From contig NZ_JAUJUJ010000003.1 in NCBI RefSeq assembly GCF_030711595.1, positions 62,001 to 126,000 on the forward strand: a stretch of 64,000 bases of DNA, given 5' to 3'. The notes under the pieces were generated by a model, which was given only the letters and a program-made list of their open reading frames with translations, searched no databases and was not told the origin of the DNA. Origin of the DNA: Stenotrophomonas sp. YIM B06876 (GTDB lineage Bacteria > Pseudomonadota > Gammaproteobacteria > Xanthomonadales > Xanthomonadaceae). Made by a program: the position numbers and the translations under genes. Shown here one piece after another: positions 8,915-16,573 of the stretch (position 1 is the first letter of the stretch; each line of letters starts with the position of its first letter).

Positions 8915-8950
8915 GATGGGCCGCCGCGGGTGCTCTGCTAGTGTTTGCCC

Positions 8951-10786
8951 ATGAGCCAATCCCTTCTGCGCGCCGCCTGCGGCCTCTTCGTCGGACTCAC
9001 CCTGGCGTCCTGCGCCACCCGGCCGCCGGCCGGGTCTCCGGAGTCTTCCATGTTCAGTCATGAGCAGCACAGCGATCACCGCGGCAATGATGATCTGCTC
9101 AGTGCCGGTCTCGGCTTGGCGGGCCTGCGCAGCCTGGTGCCGCCGGCATTCGCCGAGCCGCTGGCGCCCACCGCCGAAGAGCTGCGCAAACGCGCGTTGT
9201 GGAACAGCTGGCGCGGCATTGCCGACCTGGCGCCGGGCGGTGGCTATGGCGACCTGTTCGGCTTCCTGGGGGCGGTGCCCGGCCGCGAATATTCGGCCTA
9301 TGCGACGTTGCCCGGTGCCCGCCAGCCGCATCGCGTGCTGGCGCAGATCCCCGACAGTTTCGATGCCGGCAAGCGCTGTGTGCTGGTGGCGCCGGCGTCG
9401 GGGTCGCGCGGCATCTATGGCGCGGTATCGGTTGCCGCGGCGTGGGGCCTGCCCAAGGGCTGTGCGGTGGTCTACACCGACAAGGGCGCGGGCAGCGACT
9501 ATTACGACCTGGATGCACAGCAGGGCGTGCGCGCCGATGGCCGCATCGGTGCGGTGGGTCAGCACAACGACCTGGCCTTCATCGCCGACGCGCCGGTCAA
9601 CGCCCGCGGCGTGGCGTTCAAGCACGCGCACTCGAAAGACAATCCCGAGGCCGATTGGGGCCGCCATGTGAAGCAGGCGGCGCAGTTCGCGCTGCATGCG
9701 CTGGATCAGGCGCTGCCGCAGGCGGCACCGTTCACGTTTGCCAATACCCGCATCATCGCGGTGGGCATTTCCAATGGCGGCGGCGCGGTGTTGCGGGCGG
9801 CGGAAATGGACGGCGACTGGCTCGATGCGGTGGTCGCCGGCGAACCCAGCGTGCTTTCCGGCGGGGCAGGCGCGCGCGCGCTGTACGACTACAGCACCGA
9901 GGCGGCGTTGCTGATGCCCTGCGCGCAGCTGCACATGGGCAACCTGCCGCAGCCGCCACTGACGGCCGCATTGCAGGCCGGCGCCGTCGTGCGCTGCGCC
10001 ACGTTGGCGGCCGAAGGCGTCATTGCCGGTGCCACGCCCGCCGCCCAGGCGCGTTCGGCCTATGAGCTGATGCTCAGCAAGGGCTGGACCGATGCCGCAT
10101 TGCGCGCCGGTGCGTTGTCCACCGGCTTCGATTTGTGGCGCGCGGTCGCGGTCACCTACGCCTCGGCCTATGGCCGCTACGGCGTGGACGCGCACCCCTG
10201 CGGTTTTTCGTTCTCCGCCCAGAACGCCGATTTCAGCCCGCGCGCGGCCACGGCGATCGAGCGCGCCGCATGGTACAGCGATGGCAGCGGCATTCCGCCG
10301 GGGGCCGGGGTCGGGCTGATCGACAGCAAAGTGCAGTTGCCGGACCTGACCTATGCCGGCCTGCAGTGCCTGCGCGGATTGTGGGAAGGCAACGGCGAAG
10401 CTGCGCGGCGCGTGCAGGCCGGCATCGAGGCGACCCGCGCCGCTCTGCCGCGCAGTGGATTGCCGGTGATGGTGGTGCACGGCACCGACGACGGCCTGAT
10501 CCCGCCGGCGTTCAGCAGTGCACCGTATGTGGCGGCGGCGCAGGCGGGCGGACGCGACGTGCATTACTGGAAGGTGCGCCATGCCCAGCATTTCGACGGG
10601 TTCCTCGGCCTGCCCGATTACGCCGCGCGCTATGTGCCGCTGCTGCCGTACATGTACGCCGCACTGGACCGGGTGCAGGCGCATCTGGACAACGGCGCCG
10701 CGTTGCCCGCCGATGCCACCATCGACACCGTGCCGCGCGGGCCCGGCAGGCCGCTGACGGCAGAAAGCCTGGCCATGCCGCGCTGA
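8951..10786 (+). CDS. D-(-)-3-hydroxybutyrate oligomer hydrolase family lipoprotein
   Basis: This 611-residue hydrolase matches the 3HB-oligomer hydrolase family (PhaY/PhaZ-type), which cleaves short poly-3-hydroxybutyrate chains to monomer. An N-terminal lipoprotein signal ends in the lipobox LASC (Cys21), so the enzyme is probably membrane-anchored on the periplasmic side or exported. The nucleophile is Ser274 in GISNGGG; a likely acid/base pair is Asp in HGTDDGLIPP and His in KVRHAQHFDGF. ATG 8951 is the start with a proper signal peptide. It is divergent from bdhA and is followed by a strong terminator, so it is monocistronic. The family assignment is strong; use of environmental rather than own PHB is an inference from the export signal. 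Confidence 0.88.
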   Translation: MSQSLLRAACGLFVGLTLASCATRPPAGSPESSMFSHEQHSDHRGNDDLLSAGLGLAGLRSLVPPAFAEPLAPTAEELRKRALWNSWRGIADLAPGGGYGDLFGFLGAVPGREYSAYATLPGARQPHRVLAQIPDSFDAGKRCVLVAPASGSRGIYGAVSVAAAWGLPKGCAVVYTDKGAGSDYYDLDAQQGVRADGRIGAVGQHNDLAFIADAPVNARGVAFKHAHSKDNPEADWGRHVKQAAQFALHALDQALPQAAPFTFANTRIIAVGISNGGGAVLRAAEMDGDWLDAVVAGEPSVLSGGAGARALYDYSTEAALLMPCAQLHMGNLPQPPLTAALQAGAVVRCATLAAEGVIAGATPAAQARSAYELMLSKGWTDAALRAGALSTGFDLWRAVAVTYASAYGRYGVDAHPCGFSFSAQNADFSPRAATAIERAAWYSDGSGIPPGAGVGLIDSKVQLPDLTYAGLQCLRGLWEGNGEAARRVQAGIEATRAALPRSGLPVMVVHGTDDGLIPPAFSSAPYVAAAQAGGRDVHYWKVRHAQHFDGFLGLPDYAARYVPLLPYMYAALDRVQAHLDNGAALPADATIDTVPRGPGRPLTAESLAMPR

Positions 10787-10812
10787 CCGCGATGGCCCGG
10801 GGTGGTTGAAAG

Positions 10813-10833
10813 GCGGGCCGCTGGCCCGCTTTT
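10813..10833 (+). terminator. Rho-independent terminator after the oligomer hydrolase
   Basis: A perfect 7-bp GC stem (GCGGGCC/GGCCCGC) with a 3-base loop is followed by TTTT, 27 bases past the hydrolase stop. Confidence 0.85.
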
Positions 10834-10884
10834 CTGTGCGTGTGCGGCGCGACGCCCCGCGATGGACTGGGGCAGAATGCATCG

Positions 10885-11481
10885 ATGAATGCCATCGACG
10901 CCCTCGCGGCACCCACCTGCGTGATTCCGTCCTACGAATACCGCCGCGAGCGCTGGCGCAACGGGCTGGGCTGGACCCGCGAGATCCTGCGTCTGCCCGA
11001 CTGCGATGACTGGGCGTTGCGGTTGTCGATCGCCGAGATCGAGCAGGATGCGGCGTTCTCGATGTTTCCCGGGATCGAGCGCGAGCTGGTGCTGTTGCGT
11101 GGCGAAGGGCTGCGCCTGCGCTTTGCCGACGGGCGCTGCCGCACGCTGATGCCGCCACACGAGCGGCTGCGCTTTGCCGGCGAAGAGGCGGTCAGCGGGG
11201 AGCTGGTCGATGGCCTCACCCATGACTTCAACCTGATGTGGCGGCGCGATGTGTTGCAGGCGCAGCTGCTGCACCGGCCACTGGTCGGCAGCATGCTGTT
11301 TTTCACCGAGCCGCAGGTCGGCTGGGCGATCCATCTGCTGGCCGGGCAGGCCGAGTTCGAAGACAGGACGCTGCCACCGCTGGCCGCCGGCGATACTGCT
11401 TGGCTCGCCGCCGGTGCGCGCACGCGGTTTGCCTTGAGTGGTGGCGGCGAGCTGCTGGCGATCCGGGTGACCCCGGCGTAG
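10885..11481 (+). CDS. hutD: HutD/Ves family cupin-like protein
   Basis: This 198-residue cytoplasmic protein of the HutD/Ves family has a double cupin fold and no known enzymatic activity. Visible family motifs are the N-terminal YRRERWRNGLGWTREI, LRLSIAEIEQDAAFSMFPGIER and the mid-protein DFNLMWRRD. HutD genes usually accompany histidine utilisation and are proposed to limit the upper level of hut activity, but no hut gene is present in this window, so the gene stands alone here. ATG 10885 is chosen because the conserved region follows directly. The TAG stop codon lies inside the first copy of a GTAG REP element, so the repeat supplies the end of the reading frame. Confidence 0.82.
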   Translation: MNAIDALAAPTCVIPSYEYRRERWRNGLGWTREILRLPDCDDWALRLSIAEIEQDAAFSMFPGIERELVLLRGEGLRLRFADGRCRTLMPPHERLRFAGEEAVSGELVDGLTHDFNLMWRRDVLQAQLLHRPLVGSMLFFTEPQVGWAIHLLAGQAEFEDRTLPPLAAGDTAWLAAGARTRFALSGGGELLAIRVTPA

Positions 11482-11567
11482 CCCGGGTAAGCAAAGCGCA
11501 CCCGGGGAATCCGCCCCCCACCGACCTGCCGAACCCGGGTGCGGCCTTTGGCCTTACCCGGGCTACG
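11477..11567. repeat. Inverted pair of GTAG-type REP palindromes
   Basis: Two REP-like units face each other. The left begins GTAGCCCGGGTAAGC and contains a CCCGGGT/ACCCGGG stem; the right is the same unit in reverse complement ending CCCGGGCTAC, with a slightly different loop region. Together they form a roughly 90-base long-range hairpin between the convergent hutD and flavodoxin-reductase genes. The terminal GTAG tetranucleotide is the hallmark of REPs mobilised by RAYT transposases, including SMAG repeats of Stenotrophomonas maltophilia. The structure may also act as a bidirectional terminator. Confidence 0.85.
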
Positions 11568-11595
11568 CTCGTTTCTGTCCCCTCGTTCCTCGCTG

Positions 11596-13209
11596 TCAAT
11601 ACACGTCGCGGCGGTAGCGCCCGGCGATGCGCAGGGCGTCATGCGCGGCGCTGCCGAGGGCATCGGCGATCACCGCGTCCACCGCCGGGGCCATGCCCTG
11701 CAGGCTGCCGCACACCAGCACCGTGGCGCCCTGTGCAATCCATTGGCGTAGACGGTCGCGCGCGTCAGCCAGGGCGTCCTGCACGTAACGGTGGCGGCCG
11801 TTGTCGCGGCTGAAAACGGTATCCAGCTGCTCAATCCAGCCCTGTTGCCGCCACTGCTGCAGCTCGGCGCCGAAATGGAAGTCGCAGGCGGCATTGCGCT
11901 CGCCAAACAGCAGCCAGTTGCGGCGCGCACCGGCCTCGATGCGGGCCTGCAAATGGGCCCGAAGGCCGGCGATGCCGGTGCCGTTGCCGATCAGGATCAG
12001 CGGCTGGTCGACCGCCGGGGGATGGAAGTTGGGGTTGCTGCGCAGCCGCAGCGCAATGCTGTCGCCGATCCGGGCCTGCTCGCACAGCCAGCCACTGCCC
12101 AGCCCGGGGCTGCCATCGGCATGGAACTGGCAGCGCAGCAGCAATTGCAGGTGGCCTTCGGCCGGGGTCGAGCCAATCGAATATTCGCGGTGCGGCAACG
12201 GTTGCAACGAAGCGGCGAGCAGCTGCGGGTCGCGGCTTGTGATCGCATCTGCCCCGGGCAGGTGCGAGCGTGCCAGCCGCGATTGCAGCGTGCCGCCTTC
12301 GACTGCGGCCTGGCCGTCCAGCCCATGGAGCTGCAACCATTGCGCCACGCGGGCATCGCTGTGTTGCGGGCCGACTTCGGCGATATCCCCGGCCTGCCAT
12401 TGCGGCAGTCCGGCGGCGGTGGGCCGCAACCGCAGCTGGTACACCGCGCCGCCGGCACTGCCGGGGTTGAGGTGCTGGCGGCCGACGAGCTGCCACGACT
12501 GGTAGTCCGGCGCGGTCCAGTCCGGCAGATCGCCAGTATCGCCCCCAAGTTGGCCCAGCAACTGCTGCCAGTGGCGCAGCGCCGCCGGGTCGGCGTTGTC
12601 CACCTCGATGGTGTCGAACAACGCATGCGCGCCTTGCCGGCGCAGCCAGTCGTCCAGCTGGTGGCCGAAGGCGCAGTAGTGGTCGTACGTGCGGTCGCCC
12701 AGCGCCAGCATCGCGTACTGCAGCTGCGGCAGCGGCGAGGAGTCCTGCATCACCCGGCTGAGAAAGGCCAGTGCGTGGTCCGGAGGATCGCCTTCGCCGG
12801 TGGTGCTGGCGATGATCAGCGCGGTGCGGGTGCGGGCGAGCAGGGCCGCATCGACCTGGTCGAGCGCGCGCAACCGGGTGTGATGGCCGGCGGCCTGCAG
12901 GCTGTCGGCGGTGCGCTCGGCCAACTGCCGGGCAAAGCCGGTCTGGCTGGCCCAGACCACCAGCAGCGGCGGCTCGCCGTCAACGCTGGCAACGTCCTTG
13001 CGCGGGCGCACCTGCCACCACAGTGCAGCGCAGGCGATGGCATAGATGGCGGCGGCAGTCAGCGCAGTGAACCACTGCGCGGGCAGGGGCGCAGCCAGCC
13101 ACCAGCTTTCGCCCAGATGCAGGCGCAGCAGCAGCACGGCGATCAGCACCAGCACCAGACCAACGGCGAGGTTGCCAATCAGCGAGCGGTTCACGCGTGG
13201 GGCACTCAT
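11596..13209 (-). CDS. Membrane-anchored sulfite-reductase-type flavoprotein (flavodoxin reductase)
   Basis: This 537-residue diflavin reductase is predicted to move electrons from NADPH through FAD and FMN. Two N-terminal helices (about 12-30 and 47-65) anchor it in the inner membrane. The flavodoxin-like FMN domain spans about 82-215 (SQTGFARQLAE, STTGEGDPPDHA, LGDRTYDHYC), then an FAD domain with REYSIGST, and an NADPH domain with GNGTGIAG and the C-terminal CGSLQGMA and a final aromatic Tyr. The architecture is that of CysJ/P450-reductase relatives seen beside siderophore receptors. It is the last gene of a five-gene operon and overlaps apbE by four bases (ATGA). A role in ferric or ferric-siderophore reduction is inferred from the Fur-box-headed operon. 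Confidence 0.88.
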   Translation of the reverse strand: MSAPRVNRSLIGNLAVGLVLVLIAVLLLRLHLGESWWLAAPLPAQWFTALTAAAIYAIACAALWWQVRPRKDVASVDGEPPLLVVWASQTGFARQLAERTADSLQAAGHHTRLRALDQVDAALLARTRTALIIASTTGEGDPPDHALAFLSRVMQDSSPLPQLQYAMLALGDRTYDHYCAFGHQLDDWLRRQGAHALFDTIEVDNADPAALRHWQQLLGQLGGDTGDLPDWTAPDYQSWQLVGRQHLNPGSAGGAVYQLRLRPTAAGLPQWQAGDIAEVGPQHSDARVAQWLQLHGLDGQAAVEGGTLQSRLARSHLPGADAITSRDPQLLAASLQPLPHREYSIGSTPAEGHLQLLLRCQFHADGSPGLGSGWLCEQARIGDSIALRLRSNPNFHPPAVDQPLILIGNGTGIAGLRAHLQARIEAGARRNWLLFGERNAACDFHFGAELQQWRQQGWIEQLDTVFSRDNGRHRYVQDALADARDRLRQWIAQGATVLVCGSLQGMAPAVDAVIADALGSAAHDALRIAGRYRRDVY

Positions 13210-14180
13210 TGCGTGTCTGCGTCCAGGTGCTGCTGGAACGCCGGCGTCATGGTTTCTTCCAGTCCGTTCTGGCCACGTGCGACGAAGCGGGCGGCCAGCC
13301 CATGGTGGCTGGCGAACTCCAGCCCCTGTGCCGCGCCCATCACCGTCAGTGCGGTGGCCCAGGCATCGGCGCGCATCGCTTCGCGGTCGATCACCGTCAC
13401 CGCGGCTGCGGCGCGGGTTACCGGCGCCTGCGTGCGAGGATCCAGCGTGTGGCTGTAGGACACGCCATCGCGCTCGAAGTGATGCCAACGGTCGCCGGAG
13501 GTGGCGATGGCCAGATCGTCCAGCGCCAGCACCCGCGGCGGATAGTCGGCGCCGGCGTCCTCTTCTGGAGCCGATTCGACCAGCACCCGCCACGGCTGGC
13601 CGTCCGGCTTGCGACCGTAGCCGCGCAGCTCGCCGCCGACTTCGACCAGCGCCGCTTCCACGCCGTTGCGGCGCAGCCAGCGGCTGACCAGATCCACGCC
13701 ATAGCCCTTGGCGATGGCCGACAGGTCCAGTTGCAGCGCGCCGGGCTGCAGCGCGGCTTGCGCCTGTGCATCCAGTTGCAGTTTTTGCCAGCCGCAGCGG
13801 CTGGCGATCTCGGCCCGTTGCGCGGCATCGGGAACACGCTGCGCGCCGGCCTGGGCACCGAAGCCCCACAGCGCGACCAGCGGGCCGATGCTCGGATCGA
13901 ACGCACCATCGCTGCGCTGCGCTATTTCATACGCGGTGCTGAGCACGTGCCAGAAATCGTCGGGGAGCCGGTGCCAGCTGCCGGCGGCGGCGCGGTTGTA
14001 GCGGCTGATGTCTGAATCCGTTTCCCAGGTGCTCATCTGCGCCACCACCCGATCCAGTTCGGCCTGGATGCCGGCATGCAGCGGATGCAGGTCGCGGCTG
14101 CGCGGGGCGACCAGCTTCACGCTCCAGCGGGTACCCATGGTGTGGCCGCCGAGGGCGGCGATGTCGGATTGGCTAGACAT
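13206..14180 (-). CDS. apbE: FAD:protein FMN transferase ApbE
   Basis: This 324-residue ApbE-family transferase covalently attaches FMN, taken from FAD, to Thr/Ser of target proteins outside the cytoplasm. Family motifs are present: HTMGTRWSV at the N-terminus, MSTWETDSDISRYNR, DPSIGPLVALWGFG, DLSAIAKGYGVDLV, LVEVGGELR, IATSGD and SHTLDPRTQAP. Homologues are exported or lipid-anchored; here no clear signal peptide is seen before the HTMGTRWS motif, so either the start is further upstream or the protein is exported differently. It is placed between a DUF4198 gene (44 bases upstream, with a GC hairpin between) and the flavodoxin reductase gene it overlaps. Its presence implies a flavinylated partner in the same operon. 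Confidence 0.9.
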   Translation of the reverse strand: MSSQSDIAALGGHTMGTRWSVKLVAPRSRDLHPLHAGIQAELDRVVAQMSTWETDSDISRYNRAAAGSWHRLPDDFWHVLSTAYEIAQRSDGAFDPSIGPLVALWGFGAQAGAQRVPDAAQRAEIASRCGWQKLQLDAQAQAALQPGALQLDLSAIAKGYGVDLVSRWLRRNGVEAALVEVGGELRGYGRKPDGQPWRVLVESAPEEDAGADYPPRVLALDDLAIATSGDRWHHFERDGVSYSHTLDPRTQAPVTRAAAAVTVIDREAMRADAWATALTVMGAAQGLEFASHHGLAARFVARGQNGLEETMTPAFQQHLDADTQ

Positions 14181-14224
14181 GGAGAGAGCGGCCCGGCGCG
14201 CCGTGGCGACCGGGCCTGGAGTCC

Positions 14225-15031
14225 TTACTGCGGCAGCACTTCCAGCGTGGCCACATAGCTCAGGCGGCGCACGTTGGCCTGCGGGATCGAGGTCTTGTTG
14301 TCCTCGCTGCCGGTTTCCAGCCAGTACATGCCGGCTGCCGGCCAGGTGACGGCGAACTCGCCGCTGGCGTCGGTGGTGACCTTGATCTCTTCCTGCGCGT
14401 TGCGGTAACGGGTGCCGCCGCGGGTGATCTCCACTTCCAGGCCGGCGGCCGGCTTGCCGTCCACCAGCAGGCGGAACTTGGCTTCTTCACCACTGAACAG
14501 GTCGTTCGGGTGGCCGAGGGCGACCATCTCCATACCCTTGCCGGTCGGCTTGAGCGCGGTGTCGTTCGGGGCGCCGTTGGTGACGAAGGTCTCGACCCGG
14601 CCGGCGGTCTCGGAGACCTTCAGCTCCTTGGCGTTCTTCGGCACTTCGGCGGCGAACTTCTCGGCGGTACCGCGCCAGCGCTTGGGCTTGCCGCCTTCCT
14701 GCCAGTTGGCCATCAGCCCGGCGTTGACGTTGGCCAGGCGGTAGGTGCCCGGCTGGGTCAGCTCGACGTCGAACACGCTGCGGTATTTGCCGGTGGCCAC
14801 GTTCTGCGGCTGCACGGTGCTGCCGTCGGGCGCGGTGATCAGCAGGTTGTCGATGCGCAGCGGCACGTGGTTGAAATAGAACAGGTCGTTGGACACGGCC
14901 GCGTCCACGGTGATCCACGGGTTGGTACCGGCGATCACGGTCTGCGACGGCTGCAGCCAGGCCTTGTGGGCGGCGGCGGAGAACGGCAGCACCGCGGTGA
15001 TGGCGGCGGCAAGCAGGAGGGAACGCTTCAT
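14225..15031 (-). CDS. DUF4198 periplasmic protein
   Basis: This 268-residue exported protein has a Sec signal peptide (residues 1-22, cut after SAAA) and mature N-terminus [10 protein letters not shown]. The domain is DUF4198, an Ig-like fold seen in periplasmic proteins linked to metal uptake (NikK/CbtA-like contexts). It contains the typical [25 protein letters not shown] and a C-terminal Ig-like segment ([16 protein letters not shown]). It sits between the DUF2271 gene and apbE in a Fur-box-headed operon, pointing to iron. ATG 15031 is the start because the signal peptide begins there. Its biochemical role, perhaps binding metal or docking the redox partners, is unknown. Confidence 0.82.
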   Translation of the reverse strand: MKRSLLLAAAITAVLPFSAAAHKAWLQPSQTVIAGTNPWITVDAAVSNDLFYFNHVPLRIDNLLITAPDGSTVQPQNVATGKYRSVFDVELTQPGTYRLANVNAGLMANWQEGGKPKRWRGTAEKFAAEVPKNAKELKVSETAGRVETFVTNGAPNDTALKPTGKGMEMVALGHPNDLFSGEEAKFRLLVDGKPAAGLEVEITRGGTRYRNAQEEIKVTTDASGEFAVTWPAAGMYWLETGSEDNKTSIPQANVRRLSYVATLEVLPQ

Positions 15032-15056
15032 GGGATGGCTCCGGTAGTAGGGCGAA

Positions 15057-15578
15057 TCAGGGTTTGACGGCAAGGGTGACGGCGCCCAGTTCGGTGGTGC
15101 CCTGGGCACGGCCGTTCTGCGCACTGCGGGCCGGCCAGCTGAAAGGAATCTTGACCAGCTCGCGGCCACCGACTTCGCGCGCGGCTTCCACCACCAGCGT
15201 GTACTGGCCGGCGGGCAGGTCGCGCAGCTGCGGCTGGCGGTCGCTGAAGCTGAGCTGGTGTTTGCCGACCGGGCGGGTCGGGCCGGTCACGCCATCCACC
15301 GGCACCTGCAGGGTGCGGCCGCTCTTGCGCCACCACTGGCGCAGGTCCGGCAGCCACTTGGTGCCATGGCCCTCGGCGGTGTCCTTGAGCTGGTACCAGA
15401 CCGACAGGTTGGCAGCGACCTTCTGGTCTGCGCCTTCGATCCACACCGCCACATACGGGCGGTGGTATTCGGCCACGTTGAGCTTGGGCACTTCGACGTT
15501 GACGTCGAGGCTGGCGGCGTAGGCGGCCGGAGCGGTGGCGATCAGGCCACTCAGGGCGATGGTCAGGGTGACGCGCAT
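15057..15578 (-). CDS. DUF2271 periplasmic protein, possible FMN-carrying substrate of ApbE
   Basis: This 173-residue exported DUF2271 protein has a signal peptide ending near residue 22 and the typical family start [19 protein letters not shown]. Residues 95-101 read DGVTGPT, close to the ApbE flavinylation consensus (Asp-Gly-x-Ser/Thr-Gly-Ala-Thr), with Thr101 at the modified position and Pro replacing Ala. DUF2271 genes frequently lie beside PepSY, DUF4198 and apbE genes. The inference is that Thr101 carries covalent FMN and relays electrons between the membrane reductase and extracytoplasmic iron. The gene lies 40 bases downstream of the PepSY gene and 25 bases before the DUF4198 gene. 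Confidence 0.85.
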   Translation of the reverse strand: MRVTLTIALSGLIATAPAAYAASLDVNVEVPKLNVAEYHRPYVAVWIEGADQKVAANLSVWYQLKDTAEGHGTKWLPDLRQWWRKSGRTLQVPVDGVTGPTRPVGKHQLSFSDRQPQLRDLPAGQYTLVVEAAREVGGRELVKIPFSWPARSAQNGRAQGTTELGAVTLAVKP

Positions 15579-15618
15579 GGTGCGACTCCGGGGAGGGAAG
15601 CGTTCAAGAGAAGTGGGA

Positions 15619-16263
15619 TCAATGGATCAGCAGCAGGGCGATCAGCAGCGGAATCAGCAATCCCAGGCCAACCAGCGGCCAGGTCATGCGCCGTTGCCGC
15701 GCATGCAGATGCAGCAGGAACAGACCGGTGATGCAGAACACCAGGCAGGCCACCGCGAACAGGTCCAGGAACCAGCCCCAGCCCGGACCTGCGTTGCGGC
15801 CCTTGTGCAGATCGTTGAAATACGAGATCCAGCCGCGACGGGTTTTCTCGAATTCCACCGCACCGGTTTCGCGGTCGATGCTCAGCCACGCATCGCTGCC
15901 GGGGCCGGGCATGGACAAGTAGATCTCTTCCGGCGACCACTCGGCCTTGCGCTTGCCGATGGAGACATCCAGCTCGCGCGACAGCCAGTCGGCCACTTTC
16001 CCCGGCAGCGGGGCGTTGCCTTCTTCGCGGCTGCCCAAGGTCTTGAGCAGCGGCGCGGACAATTCGATCTGCTGGTTCTGCACCTGCGGCGTGGCCTCGA
16101 TCTTCGAGGCGTGGTTCAAGGTGATTCCGGTGATGGAGAACAGCAGCATGCCGATCAGGCACACCGCCGAACTGATCCAGTGCCACTGGTGCAAGGTGCG
16201 CAACCAGAAGCCACGGTTGGCCTGTTGCTGCACGGCGTTGGCGGAAGCGCGTTCGGAAGACAA
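15619..16263 (-). CDS. PepSY-associated transmembrane protein
   Basis: This 214-residue inner-membrane protein is of the PepSY-TM type. One helix lies near residues 28-50 (following [13 protein letters not shown]), a periplasmic PepSY-like region covers about 55-160 ([28 protein letters not shown]), and two helices close the C-terminus. Histidines flanking helices ([19 protein letters not shown]) could ligate heme, as in PepSY siderophore-iron reductases such as FoxB/FpvG. It heads the operon PepSY-DUF2271-DUF4198-apbE-reductase and lies 45 bases downstream of a Fur box. The likely role is transfer of electrons across the inner membrane to ferric iron or ferri-siderophore (inference). Confidence 0.82.
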   Translation of the reverse strand: MSSERASANAVQQQANRGFWLRTLHQWHWISSAVCLIGMLLFSITGITLNHASKIEATPQVQNQQIELSAPLLKTLGSREEGNAPLPGKVADWLSRELDVSIGKRKAEWSPEEIYLSMPGPGSDAWLSIDRETGAVEFEKTRRGWISYFNDLHKGRNAGPGWGWFLDLFAVACLVFCITGLFLLHLHARQRRMTWPLVGLGLLIPLLIALLLIH

Positions 16264-16308
16264 GTGGCGTGGCAGGCGGTGATCAGGAGGCCCGAATTAC
16301 ACCATGAA

Positions 16309-16323
16309 TGAGAATGATTCGCA
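16309..16323 (-). promoter_or_regulatory. Fur box upstream of the PepSY electron-transfer operon
   Basis: TGAGAATGATTCGCA matches the 7-1-7 Fur consensus TGATAATnATTATCA at 11 of 14 defined positions. It lies 45 bases before the PepSY ATG, in promoter position, so the whole five-gene operon is probably repressed by Fe(II)-Fur. Confidence 0.7.
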
Positions 16324-16457
16324 ATTTGTATATTTCCCTGTCGGCGCAGCGGCACGATCATTCCGCAGCCGCTTGCGGCAGCCGCAATGGGCGCCGGCGC
16401 GCACCTGCCCAACGCTGCAGCGGCAGCTCCAGCAGCTTCCATGACAGCCAGAAAAAA

Positions 16458-16517
16458 TGCCGGAAGCGGTGGCTGGCGCAGATCGGCAGCTGTGCCGATG
16501 GTGCCGGAAGCGGTGGC
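16458..16517. repeat. Short direct repeats flanking a hairpin in the 310-base intergenic region
   Basis: TGCCGGAAGCGGTGGC occurs at 16458-16473 and again at 16502-16517; between them ATCGGCA/TGCCGAT (16482-16499) forms a 7-bp stem. The rest of the gene-free stretch 16264-16573 holds the Fur box and the receptor terminator; no coding sequence is visible. Confidence 0.6.
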
Positions 16518-16524
16518 GCGAAAA

Positions 16525-16555
16525 GCAAAAGCCCGCCTCCGGGGCGGGCTTTTGC
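16525..16555 (-). terminator. Terminator of the FepA/CirA-like receptor gene
   Basis: A 13-bp stem (GCAAAAGCCCGCC at 16525-16537 with 16543-16555) has a 5-base loop; the A/T arm ends give a U-tract in either direction. It lies 19 bases past the receptor stop on the minus strand and separates the receptor from the PepSY operon. Confidence 0.85.
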
Positions 16556-16573
16556 GCGGTTACATCAGCAGCC

